Part shown: positions 16,315 to 24,815 of the stretch, piece after piece
How the letters are laid out: each line of letters opens with the position of its first letter
Numbering within the stretch: position 1 is the first letter of the stretch
DNA from: Chloroflexota bacterium
GTDB taxonomy: Bacteria > Chloroflexota > Anaerolineae > Anaerolineales > Villigracilaceae
Direction of reading: 5' to 3'
Length of the DNA stretch: 56,996 nt
Assembly (NCBI GenBank): GCA_023459215.1
Contig: JAEWVF010000003.1
Span: 1-56,996, forward strand
Notes under the pieces: generated by a model
The model's database searches: none
Seen by the model: the letters and a program-made list of their open reading frames with translations, nothing else
Told to the model about the DNA's origin: nothing
Program-made: the position numbers and the translations under genes

Positions 16315-17036
16315 CGAACCTCTTTCAGGATATCCTTGATTTCGGCCAGTGTTTCGGTTTGGGCTGCCGGGTTGATGGCGGTTTGTTTCTGACGCTTGGC
16401 GTAGCGTTTGGCCCAGATTGAAAATATCCCGGCCTGGTTTGCGCCGAGAATATCGGCATCCAGTTTATCGCCAACCATGGCCGCTTCAGCGGGCGGGCAG
16501 CCCCAGTGGGCCAGGGCCAGTTCGAAGATGCGCGGATGCGGCTTGCGCCAACCGCAGGCGGCGGAGGTCAGGACAAAATCGAAATAGGGTTCGATGCCGA
16601 ATTTATCCACAAGTTGGAAGACATCCTTGTTGTCGCCGGCGTTGGAGACGATTCCCAGCCTGTAGCCGGATGCGTACAAGGCCTCCAGGGTGGCGAGGGC
16701 ATCATCCACCAGGTTCCAGTTTGATTGCGAGATGCGATAGCGTGCATCCAGCGCCGCGCGAATCAGGGCGGGTGGAACATCGCGGAAACCCTTTTCGGTT
16801 AGTAATTCCTGCAAAACCGCAGTGGTGGATGTTTCGATTTGCTGGCTGTCGCGTTCGGCGTAGTAGCGGTTCAGGCGCGCCTTGAATTCTTCGTGGAAAT
16901 GGTCGCAATCCAGGTCCAGGCCATTTTTGCAGAGTACATCCACAACGGCCCGGTCGGCGCGTTCGAGCACCGGCAGCCAATCACTGTCAGGGCGCATCAG
17001 GGTATCTCCCAGGTCGAAAAGAACGGCGCGGATCAT
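16311..17036 (-). CDS. HAD superfamily hydrolase (phosphoglycolate phosphatase-like)
   Basis: The 241-residue protein has HAD motif I VLFDLGDTLMR near residues 5-15 with Asp8 and Asp12 (Asp-x3-Asp, so a phosphatase). Motif II is in LGIVSNAGDN, motif III is Lys in WRKPHPRIFELAL, and motif IV is MVGDKLDADILGANQAG. A helical cap domain lies between motifs I and II. It is a cytoplasmic phosphomonoesterase of unknown substrate. The start is 11 nt after the dehydrogenase stop, and the stop overlaps the cyclase start by 4 nt, so all are in one transcript. Confidence 0.88.
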   Translation of the reverse strand: MIRAVLFDLGDTLMRPDSDWLPVLERADRAVVDVLCKNGLDLDCDHFHEEFKARLNRYYAERDSQQIETSTTAVLQELLTEKGFRDVPPALIRAALDARYRISQSNWNLVDDALATLEALYASGYRLGIVSNAGDNKDVFQLVDKFGIEPYFDFVLTSAACGWRKPHPRIFELALAHWGCPPAEAAMVGDKLDADILGANQAGIFSIWAKRYAKRQKQTAINPAAQTETLAEIKDILKEVR

Positions 17037-17047
17037 GGCGGGACTTT

Positions 17048-18061
17048 TTAATAGCCTCGGCTTCTCTCGAAAATGTTGTACAGGGTTAACCCGGCCAGGT
17101 AGCGGTGGATATTTTCGGAAAAAAGCTGGACGGCGCGTTCGTTATAGTACGGACTGTGCCCCGAAATGTGCGGGCTGATAATCAGGTTGGGCTGAGACCA
17201 GAGCGGACTGTTGGCCGGCAGCGGTTCTTCGGGGAAAACATCCAGGGCGGCCCCGGCCAGGCGGCCATCCTTGAGCATTTGCAGCAAGGCTCCGGTGTCG
17301 ACAATCCCACCGCGTGAAACATCCACCAGGAAAGCGCCTTGGGGCAGGGCCGAGAGCATTTTTGCGTTCAGCAGCCCACGCGTTTCAGCGGTCAGCGGAA
17401 CGGTCACAGCCACGAAATTGCATAATTTGAGCATCGAGCGCAGCGCAGCCGAGGGGTATAACCGTTCGACCAGGTCGCCGCCGGGGTCGCCGCTGTCTTC
17501 GGGGGTGTACCCGCTGCGTTCCGGGTGCATGGCATCGCGTTTGGTGGCCAGGATTTTGGCTCCCAGCGGGCGCAGCAGGTAGGCCAGTTGGCGGCCGATG
17601 CTGCCGTAGCCGACAATCCCAACCATTTTTCCGCGCAGTTCAACCGGCGTAAAGCGTTCGAAACGGTCTTTGGGCCACTCGGCCTTCTTCTGGCTGGCCA
17701 GCAGGGCAGGCAGGTTGTGTCCGAGGGCCAGCAGCATCCCCAGGGCGTGTTCGGCAACCTGTGAAGCGGCGGCCCCGCTGAGGGTGGTCATGGTCAGGCC
17801 GCTGCGCTGGGCAATCGGCTCGCCGACAAATCGGTCGATCCCGGCAATGTGAAATTGAATCCATTTCAATAATGGGGCTTGTTCCGGCGCTGGCAGGAGA
17901 TGCCCGGTGTAAAGCACTTCGGCAGTTGCCCAGAGTTCAGCCGGGATGTCGCTGGTTTTTTGCGCCGGGTGGAAGTGGAAGTTGACCTTGGGCGAGATGC
18001 CGCGCAGTTGGTTTTGCAGGGATTCGTTAAAGGGGACGGTAACAAGGATTTCGATTGGCAT
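17048..18061 (-). CDS. D-2-hydroxyacid dehydrogenase family protein
   Basis: A 337-residue NAD-dependent dehydrogenase of the D-isomer 2-hydroxyacid family. It has the Rossmann motif GIVGYGSIGRQLA (about 143-155), catalytic Arg in VDVSRGGIVDTG, the conserved Glu in LDVFPEEPLP and His in ISPHISGHSPYY. An extra loop (GYTPEDSGDPGGD) follows the second strand. The substrate is unknown; close relatives reduce glyoxylate or hydroxypyruvate. I start it at MPIEILV (18061), because a TATAAT box ends 6 nt upstream and the longer frame begins before that promoter. It leads a five-gene operon. Confidence 0.85.
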   Translation of the reverse strand: MPIEILVTVPFNESLQNQLRGISPKVNFHFHPAQKTSDIPAELWATAEVLYTGHLLPAPEQAPLLKWIQFHIAGIDRFVGEPIAQRSGLTMTTLSGAAASQVAEHALGMLLALGHNLPALLASQKKAEWPKDRFERFTPVELRGKMVGIVGYGSIGRQLAYLLRPLGAKILATKRDAMHPERSGYTPEDSGDPGGDLVERLYPSAALRSMLKLCNFVAVTVPLTAETRGLLNAKMLSALPQGAFLVDVSRGGIVDTGALLQMLKDGRLAGAALDVFPEEPLPANSPLWSQPNLIISPHISGHSPYYNERAVQLFSENIHRYLAGLTLYNIFERSRGY

Positions 18062-18067
18062 GTGGGT

Positions 18068-18073
18068 ATTATA
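18068..18073 (-). promoter_or_regulatory. -10 box for leaderless transcription of the dehydrogenase operon
   Basis: Minus strand TATAAT (18073..18068) ends 6 nt before the ATG at 18061. There is no room for a ribosome-binding site. The -35 region would fall in the adjacent terminator stem. Confidence 0.6.
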
Positions 18074-18078
18074 GCTAA

Positions 18079-18110
18079 AAAACACTCCCGTTTTCAGTCG
18101 GGAGTGTTTT
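18079..18110 (-). terminator. Terminator after pspC
   Basis: AAAACACTCCCG (18079-18090) pairs perfectly with CGGGAGTGTTTT (18099-18110), followed on the minus strand by further T residues. It separates pspC from the dehydrogenase promoter. Confidence 0.88.
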
Positions 18111-18124
18111 TGCTTCGGCGATTT

Positions 18125-18322
18125 TTATTCGCTGGGGATGATCAGCCAGGCGAGCAGGTACAGGCCCAGGCCGGGCACGCCGCCAGGAATAAAGGCGATG
18201 AAGAAGGCCAAACGGAACCAGAAAGCGCTGATGCCGAAAAATTCGCCAAGTCCGCCGCAGACGCCGAGCCAGACACGGTTGCTGCGCGAACGCCGCAGGG
18301 TGGGTCGATTGGTTGTGGTCAT
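18125..18322 (-). CDS. PspC domain membrane protein
   Basis: This 65-residue protein is a single PspC domain. Basic N-terminus, the family segment VWLGVCGGLGEFFGIS (17-32), then WFRLAFFIAF and GLGLYLLAWLIIP. Stand-alone PspC proteins are small membrane proteins linked to phage-shock or envelope stress responses and toxin-antitoxin-like regulation. It is alone on its transcript, with a ribosome-binding GGAG site upstream and a strong terminator downstream. No pspA lies in the window. Confidence 0.88.
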   Translation of the reverse strand: MTTTNRPTLRRSRSNRVWLGVCGGLGEFFGISAFWFRLAFFIAFIPGGVPGLGLYLLAWLIIPSE

Positions 18323-18396
18323 GTTTGCTCCTTTCTACGAATAACAGGGTTATCAGGGTATACGCAGCAGGAGCAGGGAAGTTGTTCATTTGCGCC

Positions 18397-18485
18397 TGTC
18401 ATTTCGAAGAAGTCGCGTAGCGGCGACTGAGAAATCTTGGGCATTGCGATTAAGATTTCTCGCCACAGAACGGCTCGAAATGACA
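18397..18485. repeat. 89-bp palindromic repeat element
   Basis: TGTCATTTCGA (18397-18407) and TCGAAATGACA (18475-18485) are perfect 11-bp terminal inverted repeats. Inside, GAGAAATCTT (18429-18438) and AAGATTTCTC (18452-18461) form a second perfect pair. The whole can fold as one long hairpin, a MITE- or REP-like intergenic element between pspC and the CoA-transferase gene. Confidence 0.8.
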
Positions 18486-18496
18486 AACCCGACAGA

Positions 18497-19276
18497 TTAG
18501 CCGCCGCCCTTGAGATAAATGCCGGTTGGGTCGAGTTCTTCGCGCAGGATTTGCAGTTCGCGCTCTGTGACCGGAGCGGTGGTTTTTGGTTCGGGGGTGA
18601 TTTTCAAGTCCCAACCGGTGTTTTCTTTCGCCATTTCGACGGTTTTGCCGGGATGCAGGGCGGTCAGGGTCAGTTCGCCGCTTTCGTCCGGTTCCATGAA
18701 GCCGATGTCTGTGACCACGCCAACCGGGCCTTGCCCGCGCAGGCCGGCTTTTTCGCGCCCGCCCGCACCGTCAAGGTAGCCGGCCGAGGTCAGGAAATCC
18801 ACTTTTTCGGGGAAGCGCCGTTTCTGGTGCGGGGTCATGATGTAGCAGCGGTTGGCCCAGGCGGCGATTTCCTGCGCGCCGCCGGAACCGGGCAGGCGCA
18901 CCTTGGGGTGCTCATAATCCGCGCCAACGATGGTGGCGTTGATGTTGCCGTAGCGGTCGATCTGCGCCCCGCCCAAAAAGCCGACATCGACATTGCCGCG
19001 CTGCAGGTAGTTGGCGAAAATATCGTACATGCTGACGACCGAGAGCGCGCCGCTGACCAGGGTCGGGTCGCCGATGGAGAGCGGCAGGCGGGCCGGTTCG
19101 GCCCCGATGACCCCGGCTTCGTAAATCATCACCAGGTTGGGCGCGTGCGTCCGTTTGGCCAGGTTGCAGGCCAGGTTGGGCTGGCCGACGCCGACAAAGA
19201 CCACATCGCCATCTTTGAGCAGGCGGGCAGCGTTGATAATCATCAGTTCGGCGGAGGAATAGGTTAGTTCGGTCAT
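18497..19276 (-). CDS. CoA-transferase family I beta subunit, orphan
   Basis: The 259-residue protein resembles the B (beta) subunit of glutaconate/3-oxoacid CoA-transferases: SSAELMIINAARLLKDGDVV at the N-terminus, then MIYEAGVIGAEP, FLGGAQIDRYGNINATIVG and LPGSGGAQEIAA. Family I transferases need an alpha subunit and a catalytic Glu on one of the chains; in GctB-like subunits the EAG segment is part of that site. No alpha subunit is next to it: the upstream gene is an alpha/beta hydrolase, with a repeat between them. Either the partner is elsewhere or it was lost. The exact acid substrate cannot be told. Confidence 0.82.
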   Translation of the reverse strand: MTELTYSSAELMIINAARLLKDGDVVFVGVGQPNLACNLAKRTHAPNLVMIYEAGVIGAEPARLPLSIGDPTLVSGALSVVSMYDIFANYLQRGNVDVGFLGGAQIDRYGNINATIVGADYEHPKVRLPGSGGAQEIAAWANRCYIMTPHQKRRFPEKVDFLTSAGYLDGAGGREKAGLRGQGPVGVVTDIGFMEPDESGELTLTALHPGKTVEMAKENTGWDLKITPEPKTTAPVTERELQILREELDPTGIYLKGGG

Positions 19277-19301
19277 GGGGTGTCCTTTGGGGTCACAAAA
19301 T

Positions 19302-19393
19302 GGGACGCGGATTAGACGGACGCGTGCCCGTCAGGGTATTCGACGGATGAACACAGATTTTTAAAAATCAGCGGGAATCCGCTAAATCCGCAT
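19302..19393. repeat. Repeat element with GCGGATT / AATCCGC ends
   Basis: A stretch starting GGGACGCGGATTAGACGG and ending GGGAATCCGCTAAATCCGC contains the inner palindrome AGATTTTTAAAAATC. GCGGATT-type units occur in both orientations at its ends. It resembles a dispersed GC/AT-mosaic repeat family and fills the gap between the alpha/beta hydrolase and the CoA-transferase subunit. Confidence 0.55.
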
Positions 19394-19394
19394 T

Positions 19395-20213
19395 CTATTT
19401 TAACTGCTCGAAGAAGGTTTTAATCCTTTTTGCGATCTCTTGGGGATGTTCCAGCGCGAGCAGGTGGGTGGCTTTGAGAAGCGTTTCAACGTGAATGGCG
19501 GGATTGGTGCGCTCGACCCTTCGGCCAGCGGAGGCGCTGAAGGTGTCGGTCTCGTCGCCGCGCAGGATCAGGGTCGGGACGGAGAACCCTTTCAGCCCGC
19601 GCCATAGCTCCAGGTCGGGGGTGATGCCGGTGACGTAGATGCGGGCTTCCCATTCGGGGCTGTAGCGCAGTTCGTAGCCTCCCCCGGCGGCGGGTTGGGT
19701 GATTCCGCGCAGATAGGCCCAGAGGGCCTCGTCGCTGAAATAACGGAAAACGCTGTAGCGCCGGAAACGCTTGAATGTTCCTTCCAAATCTTCGAACTTG
19801 CGCCTGCGTTTGAGCGCGCCGCGCACGAGCGGGTGCAGTTGGTAGGTAAGCCCCAGGGCGCGCACCAGCTTCCAGAGCCAGATGATGTGCGGTTCGAAGA
19901 GCACCGGGTCGATCAACACCAGTCCGCGCGCTTGCTCTGGCTGGCGCAGGGCGAAACGCAGCGCGCTGATTGCCCCGAACGAATGCCCGACCAGGAATGG
20001 CCGGGCAATTTGGTTTTTGTCGAGATAGTTTTGCAGGTCGTCGGTCAGTGGATGCCAGTCGTGCAGGTCTTGGGGTTTTGCGCCAGGGTGCAGCGGACGC
20101 ATGGGCATGGCGTGGATACGAAAATTGGGTTTGAGTTGCTCGAAAAGCGGGTTATAGCATTCAGGCGGATAACCGTTGGCGTGCAGGAAGACAAGATCGG
20201 GATGTTCAGGCAT
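19395..20213 (-). CDS. Alpha/beta hydrolase
   Basis: The 272-residue protein has the alpha/beta-hydrolase layout: the oxyanion segment LVFLHANGYPPECY at the start, nucleophile elbow LVGHSFGAISALRF (Gly-His-Ser-Phe-Gly) near residues 77-90, Asp in LRGDETDTF and His in LKATHLLALEHP. A cap region lies between about 120 and 200. Esterase, lipase or haloperoxidase-like activity is possible; the substrate is unknown. I use the internal start MPEHPD at 20213, just after the kinase stop. The longer open frame would overlap the kinase gene by about 75 nt. Confidence 0.82.
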   Translation of the reverse strand: MPEHPDLVFLHANGYPPECYNPLFEQLKPNFRIHAMPMRPLHPGAKPQDLHDWHPLTDDLQNYLDKNQIARPFLVGHSFGAISALRFALRQPEQARGLVLIDPVLFEPHIIWLWKLVRALGLTYQLHPLVRGALKRRRKFEDLEGTFKRFRRYSVFRYFSDEALWAYLRGITQPAAGGGYELRYSPEWEARIYVTGITPDLELWRGLKGFSVPTLILRGDETDTFSASAGRRVERTNPAIHVETLLKATHLLALEHPQEIAKRIKTFFEQLK

Positions 20214-20238
20214 TGGCGGAAGTTTGGATTGGGTCAGG

Positions 20239-21957
20239 CTATGGCGCAGGCTGGGTGACCAGATAATTATTGAAGACAACCTCGAAGCCCCGTTCGTCGA
20301 GCGAGGCGACAATCAGGCCGCCGGAGCCGGTGCTGAAATCTGGGTCGCTGGTCTCGGTCAGCAAAACATCGTTGGCGTAGAAGCGCAGGGATTCACCGTT
20401 GCAATCGGCGCGCAGCCGGTTGGTTTCATCGCCGGGATTGATGGCCCCATCGGCAATCCACTCGTTGCCCAGCAGGTTTCCGAAACTGCGGTCTTTGTAT
20501 TTGCCGATAACGTAAGACCCATCGCTGCGGACGATGAAATAGTAATAATCCTGCAGGTCGCTGGCGCGGCAGAGCAAACCGTAATATCCATCACGGTCAG
20601 GCTCGGTTGGGCGGGCATCCACATAGAAGCTGGCATCCGCGAAAGTGTCGGGCGTGGTGGCCCATAAAGCGGTTTCAAATTCGCTGACGGATATGTGATA
20701 CCCATCCGCTTCGTAAGCGTAGCTGCCGCCAGAGTCTTGCGATTCGGGCCAGATGGTTTGATCATCGAAGAAGTTGTCGGCGAACAGCGGTTCGGCCACT
20801 GGCAATGGTTCATCCGTGGGAAGCGGCTCATCTGTGGGGAGCGGCATATCGGTGGGGTAAGTATAGGGTTCCAGTGTGGCGGTCGGGCTGGGTGTGTTGA
20901 GGCCCAGCCAGGCCAGGAACAGGAATCCCAGCCCGCACATGGCGAGCAGCAGCACGATCACACCCAATACTGAGACGGTTCTGATGAGAATACTGGCGAT
21001 CGATGTGGTTTGGCGCGGCTGCGGTTTGGGCATGACCCTGGCCGGGACGGGCCGGGCAGGCGGGATTTGCGCTGCGGGCGCGGGTGGTTTTGGCGCCTGG
21101 GGCGTTTCGACGATGGGCGGCGTAGAGACGGGGGGCTTTGTCTCGGTCGCCAGCACGGTCTGCAAATCCTGGGCCATCGCGGATGGGCTGGGATAGCGCA
21201 TTTCGCGGTCTTTGGCCAGGGCTTTGTTGAGCACCAGTTCGACTCCGCCGGGCAGGTCCGGGCGCAGCAAAAGGATCGAGGGGATTGGGTCGGTCAGGTG
21301 CTTGAGGGCCACACTCATCGGGGTTGTGGCGCGGAACGGCCCCTGGCCGGTCAGCATTTCGAACAGGATCACCCCCAGGGCGTAGACGTCGCTGCGCCCA
21401 TCCAGTTCGCGCTCCCCCTGGACTTGCTCCGGACTCATGTAGGCGGGTGTGCCGATCAGGGCGCTGCCGGTCAGGTCAACGGTGGCCTCGCTCAGGTGGG
21501 CGATGCCAAAATCGCCAATCGCGGCGTTGCCGAAATCATCGAACAGGATGTTGCCCGGCTTCAGGTCGCGGTGCACAATTCCCTGGGCGTGAACTGCGTC
21601 CAGGGCTGGCGCGATTTGGGCGATGACCCGCGCAGCTTCTTCGAGCGGCATCATTTTTCCGGCGATGCGGCTGGAAAGCGATCCGCCTGCCATGTAGCGC
21701 ATGACCAGGTAGGGCTGCTGATCCTGTTCGCCGAAATCGTAAACCGGCACAATCGCCGGGTGTTCGATGCGCGCGATCAGGTGCGCTTCGCGCTCGAAGC
21801 GCGCGCGGAAAACCGGATTTTCTTGCAGGTTGACGGAAACGAGCTTGATGGCGACTTTGCGGCGGAAGTTCGGGTCGTAGGCCAGGTAGACGGTTGCCAT
21901 GCCGCCGCGGCCAATTTCAGACTGAACTTCATAGCGTGCAATGTTTTTTAGGGTCAT
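20239..21957 (-). CDS. Membrane Ser/Thr protein kinase with extracytoplasmic sensor
   Basis: A 572-residue Hanks-type kinase. Kinase domain (about 9-270): glycine loop GRGGMATVYLAYD, Lys in VAIKLV, catalytic loop IVHRDLKPGNILFDD, Mg-binding IGDFGIAH and activation segment GTPAYMSPEQVQG. A Pro/Thr-rich linker leads to one membrane helix (about 328-352). Outside follows a Pro-rich stretch with an approximate PTDEPLP repeat and a beta-rich domain (about 395-565) resembling LamG/DUF1080-type binding modules. It would phosphorylate cytoplasmic proteins in response to an external ligand. It starts 32 nt after the cystathionine synthase stop. Confidence 0.9.
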   Translation of the reverse strand: MTLKNIARYEVQSEIGRGGMATVYLAYDPNFRRKVAIKLVSVNLQENPVFRARFEREAHLIARIEHPAIVPVYDFGEQDQQPYLVMRYMAGGSLSSRIAGKMMPLEEAARVIAQIAPALDAVHAQGIVHRDLKPGNILFDDFGNAAIGDFGIAHLSEATVDLTGSALIGTPAYMSPEQVQGERELDGRSDVYALGVILFEMLTGQGPFRATTPMSVALKHLTDPIPSILLLRPDLPGGVELVLNKALAKDREMRYPSPSAMAQDLQTVLATETKPPVSTPPIVETPQAPKPPAPAAQIPPARPVPARVMPKPQPRQTTSIASILIRTVSVLGVIVLLLAMCGLGFLFLAWLGLNTPSPTATLEPYTYPTDMPLPTDEPLPTDEPLPVAEPLFADNFFDDQTIWPESQDSGGSYAYEADGYHISVSEFETALWATTPDTFADASFYVDARPTEPDRDGYYGLLCRASDLQDYYYFIVRSDGSYVIGKYKDRSFGNLLGNEWIADGAINPGDETNRLRADCNGESLRFYANDVLLTETSDPDFSTGSGGLIVASLDERGFEVVFNNYLVTQPAP

Positions 21958-21989
21958 GTTGATTTACTCGCAGCCGTCTCTTGATGTTG

Positions 21990-23402
21990 TCAAATTTTAC
22001 CAGCTACGAAATCAAGTACGTCGATTTTGGTCAGGATTCCGCTCGGTTTGCCATCCTGAACGAGAATCAAGGCGTACCCGTCGGTTAGGGAGGGCATGGC
22101 GTCGTCGAGCGAGGCTTCGGGCGGGTAAACGGCGCGCGCGTTTTGCACCAGGCTGTCGATGGGTTCGTCCTGGCTGTGTTCGTGGGTTTCGAGCAGGTGG
22201 TTGAGCAGGTCGACTTCGTCGAGCGTGCCGACCAGGGAGCCGTCCGGTCCGCTGACGGGCATCTGCGAGATGGCATGCTGGCGCATGACCGCCATCACTT
22301 TGCGGGTCGAATCGCCCAGGCTGGCGGTATAGAGCGCTTTGTTGGGTTTGGCCAGCCACAGGTCGCCCAGGCTGATTTCGCCAAACTCGAGGCCGAGGAA
22401 GCCGTTTTCGCGCATCCACTTGTTGTCGTAGAATTTCGAGAGATAACGTGAGCCGCTATCGGGCAGGATGACCACCGCCAGGCGGCCAGCCGGCAGGCTG
22501 CGGGCGTATTTGAGCGCCCCGGCCACCGCCGATCCGCTCGAACCGCCGGCAAAAATGCCTTCCTGGCGCACCAGGGCGCGGGCGGCGACGAAACTTTCCT
22601 TGTCGTTGACGCGCACAATCTGGTCGACCACGCTCATATCGGTGGCGGAGGGCAGGAAGTCCTCGCCGATGCCTTCGACCTTGTAGGTTTTGGGATACGC
22701 GCCTTCCGGGATTTTGCCGCCGCTCTGCCAGATTTCGAGCAGGATCGAGCCTTCGATGTCGACCCCGACAATCTGGATATTGGGATTTTTACCCTTAAGA
22801 TAGCGGCCGATGCCGCTGATGGTGCCGCCGGTGCCCATGCCGATGATGACATCCGTCACGCGGCCCTCGGTCTGCTCCCAGATTTCGGGGCCGGTGCTCA
22901 TCACGTGCGTGGCGGGGTTGTCGGGGTTGTGATACTGGTTGGCTAGGATGGCGTTCGGGGTTTCGCGCGCAAAGCGCTTGGCGACTTCGTAGTACGAGCG
23001 TGGGTCTTCGGGCGCGACGGCGGTCGGGGTGATGATGACTTTGGCCCCGTAAGCGCGCAAAAGCTGGATTTTCTCGTTGGACATCTTGTCGGGCATGACA
23101 AAAATGGTTTTGTAACCCTTGAGCGCGGCGGCAATCGCCAGCCCGACGCCGGTGTTGCCGCTGGTGGCCTCGACCACTGTCCCGCCCGGTTTGAGTTCGC
23201 CGCGTCTTTCGGCCTGCTCGATGATATTCAACCCGACCCGATCCTTGACCGAGCCGCCGGGATTCATGTATTCCAGTTTGGCGTAAATGGGAGTTTTGAC
23301 TTCGTGCGCGATCCGACCCAGGCGGACAAGCGGTGTGCTTCCGATGGCCCCCAGGATGCTGTCGTAAACGCGCTTTTCTTGCGAAACGGGTAATCCTGAC
23401 AT
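21990..23402 (-). CDS. Cystathionine beta-synthase (PLP enzyme with CBS pair)
   Basis: The 470-residue protein has a PLP fold-type II domain (about 8-330) and a C-terminal CBS-domain pair (about 345-465). The PLP Lys sits in NPGGSVKDRVGL, the cofactor/substrate Asn in EATSGNTGVGLA, the phosphate-binding GTGGTISGIGR is present, and the C-terminal domain begins MRQHAISQMPVSG. It condenses serine (or O-acetylserine) with homocysteine (or sulfide) in transsulfuration. The length and CBS tail fit bacterial cystathionine beta-synthase rather than simple cysteine synthase. An AGGAG site precedes the ATG. Confidence 0.9.
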   Translation of the reverse strand: MSGLPVSQEKRVYDSILGAIGSTPLVRLGRIAHEVKTPIYAKLEYMNPGGSVKDRVGLNIIEQAERRGELKPGGTVVEATSGNTGVGLAIAAALKGYKTIFVMPDKMSNEKIQLLRAYGAKVIITPTAVAPEDPRSYYEVAKRFARETPNAILANQYHNPDNPATHVMSTGPEIWEQTEGRVTDVIIGMGTGGTISGIGRYLKGKNPNIQIVGVDIEGSILLEIWQSGGKIPEGAYPKTYKVEGIGEDFLPSATDMSVVDQIVRVNDKESFVAARALVRQEGIFAGGSSGSAVAGALKYARSLPAGRLAVVILPDSGSRYLSKFYDNKWMRENGFLGLEFGEISLGDLWLAKPNKALYTASLGDSTRKVMAVMRQHAISQMPVSGPDGSLVGTLDEVDLLNHLLETHEHSQDEPIDSLVQNARAVYPPEASLDDAMPSLTDGYALILVQDGKPSGILTKIDVLDFVAGKI

Positions 23403-23568
23403 TTTCTCTCCTTATTTTGGCTGGGACTATTTTACCAATAAAGGCGAGGCGTCAGGCGGTGGAGAGAAGAAAGAAGAAAGGCCAGGTATCTTTTTTCGAT
23501 GCGAGGCCTTGGCGTTCGTTTTTTTTTGCTCATTCTTTGATACGCAGTTTTTTATAGTAAAACGCATT

Positions 23569-24690
23569 TTACTTGACCTTTCCAAGCCAAAATGGGTCTC
23601 CTATAAGGTCAAATCCTGATTCAAGCAAACTAGATAAGTGTGCAATATTTCGAGTTAGCAGTATATTAATTTCATCATAAGATATGCCTCCGCTCAAGAG
23701 TTCAATCGCATCTATTCGGGTTGCGCCTGCTTGAATCTTAGATGCGGTTTGTGTATCAGGTAAGTAATGCGTAAGCAAATTGCGAAGGCGTTTTTGCTTA
23801 CGCAGCCATCTACTGTCATTATTTCCGAGTGCCTCTCTAAAAAAATCTTCGATAATAGGATTGCCCGATTTTATTGCCATAAGCCTTGCTTGCATCAACT
23901 TCATGTTTGAGTTGGCGTGAAAGGCAGTGATAAATTTCATTCTAAAAAGGGCGTGACTGTCTAATGGTAATAGCCCTGGCAAAATATAGTGAGCGAAGTT
24001 TAGGTTAGCAAGAATTAGGATCAATCCTGCCGAAAAATCTATCTTAATGCTACCTAGTGGGCCGCGGCTATATAACGCCTCATACTTGATGTCTCGCATT
24101 TCTAACTCACCAGCGAAATTGGCAGGTTCAGATGATGATTGAATTTCTATATCAAGTAAATTTAGCAAACTACCAATATAGAAGCCGATAGCTTTCCCGA
24201 ATGCAAAAGAATTTTCAACTGATTCATAACTGCCACCAAACTCAAAAATAGTAGTATGAGTAGTGGTAAAGATATGATTGTTATAAGTTGATAGCCCCAT
24301 GTCTGGCTGTAACGCTTTTTTTAGAGGACCTAGAATACCCTTATGTGGTTGAAGAAATATTTTGCGTTGTTCTTCGGCAATTGCTACTAATTCTTCCGTA
24401 ATTTCTTCAATTGTTTTTTCTGTATGGTCTAACAATTTAGCTCGATGTCGAGATGCATGAAGTAATTCAACATGATCTTTTGAAATTACATCGTTAATTT
24501 CTGGGAAAAGCGTTGTAAGGCAACGATGACTTTCAATAACAAACATAGATGCATTGGCAATCAAACCATTAAAGAGTAAGGCTGCTTTTGGATGGTTTTG
24601 GGCCTTAAAAAATAATTGCATATATGAAACTGAATCTTGGACGCAGGCTTCAAGTGCTTGCTTCTGCCCGGGATTTAAGTTTTTAGCCAA
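23569..24690 (-). CDS. AT-rich hypothetical protein with a HEPN-like R-x4-H motif
   Basis: I do not recognise the family with confidence. The 373-residue protein is mainly helical and has no signal peptide or membrane helix. Near the C-terminus RNLLTHY gives Arg303-x4-His308, the pattern of HEPN-domain RNases and of Cthe_2314-type HEPN proteins; other parts show no match I can name. The gene is clearly AT-rich with many A/T-ending codons, unlike its GC-rich neighbours, and is bounded by AT-rich spacers on both sides. That suggests recent horizontal transfer. It is transcribed in the same direction as the cyclase gene upstream, about 125 nt away. A toxin or defence role is possible but unproven. 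Confidence 0.6.
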   Translation of the reverse strand: MAKNLNPGQKQALEACVQDSVSYMQLFFKAQNHPKAALLFNGLIANASMFVIESHRCLTTLFPEINDVISKDHVELLHASRHRAKLLDHTEKTIEEITEELVAIAEEQRKIFLQPHKGILGPLKKALQPDMGLSTYNNHIFTTTHTTIFEFGGSYESVENSFAFGKAIGFYIGSLLNLLDIEIQSSSEPANFAGELEMRDIKYEALYSRGPLGSIKIDFSAGLILILANLNFAHYILPGLLPLDSHALFRMKFITAFHANSNMKLMQARLMAIKSGNPIIEDFFREALGNNDSRWLRKQKRLRNLLTHYLPDTQTASKIQAGATRIDAIELLSGGISYDEINILLTRNIAHLSSLLESGFDLIGDPFWLGKVK

Positions 24691-24815
24691 GATGTTTTTC
24701 TCTATAAAAAATTAGAAGTCTAATATGGCGGCTGATAAACGATTTTTGTGAAACGCCAGCGAGTAAAGAATGACTTCATCTGTGTGGATGTGTAATGTGA
24801 GGCGTTTACGCCCAC

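Noticed and set aside
20815..20860. Tandem repeat encoding PTDEPLP in the Ser/Thr kinase linker
   Set aside because: Short imperfect linker repeat of ordinary Pro-rich type; not a separate element.
23457..23480. Purine-rich GA tract near the AT-rich island
   Set aside because: Low-complexity sequence with no clear function; may simply mark the island edge.
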